A stretch of 64,000 nucleotides of DNA from Streptomyces roseirectus (GTDB taxonomy: Bacteria; Actinomycetota; Actinomycetes; Streptomycetales; Streptomycetaceae): assembly GCF_014489635.1 (NCBI RefSeq), contig NZ_CP060828.1:6780001-6844000 (forward strand). The letters run 5' to 3'. This document shows, piece after piece, positions 63,717 through 64,000 of the stretch. Every line of letters begins with the position of its first letter. Position 1 is the stretch's first letter. A program made the translations under genes and the position numbers. Under the pieces are notes generated by a model, which searched no databases, was not told the DNA's origin, and saw only the letters and a list, made by a program, of their open reading frames with translations.

Positions 63717-64000
63717 CACCGATCCGAGTCCTGCTCGCCGACGACCAGGCGCTGTTGCGCAGCGCGTTCCGGGTGCTGGTGGACTCGGAGCCGGACATGG
63801 AGGTCGTGGGCGAGGCGTCGGACGGCGCGGAGGCCGTGCGCCTGGCGAAGGAGACCCGCGCCGACGTCGTCCTGATGGACATCCGCATGCCCGGCACCGA
63901 CGGTCTCGCCGCGACGCGGATGATCAGCGCGGACCCGTCGCTCGCGCACGTGCGGGTCGTCATCCTGACGACGTTCGAGGTGGACGACTACGTCGTGCAG
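63713..64000 (+). CDS. NarL-type response regulator (3' end outside the window)
   Basis: The visible 96 residues are a receiver domain: MTPIRVLLADDQALLRSAF, phosphoacceptor Asp56 in VVLMDIRMPGTDG, and the Thr/Lys-side strand VRVVILTTFEVDDYV. The DNA-binding half is cut off. It overlaps the kinase gene by 4 bp and is its partner. Confidence 0.9.
   Translation, partial: MTPIRVLLADDQALLRSAFRVLVDSEPDMEVVGEASDGAEAVRLAKETRADVVLMDIRMPGTDGLAATRMISADPSLAHVRVVILTTFEVDDYVVQ

Overview
The window is high-GC actinobacterial chromosome, almost certainly Streptomyces. Coding frames have strong third-position G/C bias, many genes start with GTG, and both glutamine synthetase types are present (glnII and glnA, each with a GlnR-like operator). 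The lipA/lipB, aceE–GntR–sucB–lpd–pepA, cobS/cobT/cobU and pspA blocks resemble streptomycete core gene order as I remember it. I see no tRNA, rRNA, CRISPR array, intact insertion sequence or prophage.

Left part (1–21.6 kb). A SpoIIE-type phosphatase is cut by the window edge. A minus-strand operon follows, encoding a ferritin-like diiron protein, a ferredoxin-type reductase and a TetR regulator. Next come a membrane protein with a sigma-factor-like N terminus, a TPR protein, a lipoprotein, a DUF1996 exported protein with an Asn/Gly/Gln-rich linker, and a NarL-type two-component pair. Nitrogen assimilation is represented by glnII with an orphan winged-helix regulator nearby, and by glnA. Between them lie a hydrolase, a long hexanucleotide repeat beside a decayed phosphotransferase gene, an ArsC-like protein, and PspAB with HtpX.

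Middle part (21.6–40.2 kb). Lipoate synthesis (lipA, lipB) is followed by a more variable stretch: an NsdA-like regulator, a 700-bp non-coding block of degenerate hairpin repeats, a chimeric secreted-protein remnant, an amine-oxidase-like flavoprotein, and a WhiJ/BldB-type cluster (ATP-binding kinase-like protein, XRE regulator, three tandem DUF397 proteins). A WYL regulator, a PGRP-type amidase, a MarP-like membrane serine protease and a beta-lactamase-fold peptidase complete it.

Right part (40.2–64 kb). aceE, a GntR regulator, sucB and lpd supply 2-oxoacid dehydrogenase subunits; pepA follows. Late cobalamin assembly genes (cobS, cobT, and cobU fused behind a metallo-beta-lactamase-like domain) are interleaved with a lysyl-phosphatidylglycerol synthase-like gene, its overlapping membrane partner and a methyltransferase. 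pspA–pspAA and a second NarL-type two-component pair, cut by the right edge, end the window.

Recurring non-coding elements include strong bidirectional hairpin terminators between convergent genes and a dispersed repeat family (core AGGGGCGCGGGG) in the gaps near aceE, lpd/pepA, cobU and the last kinase.
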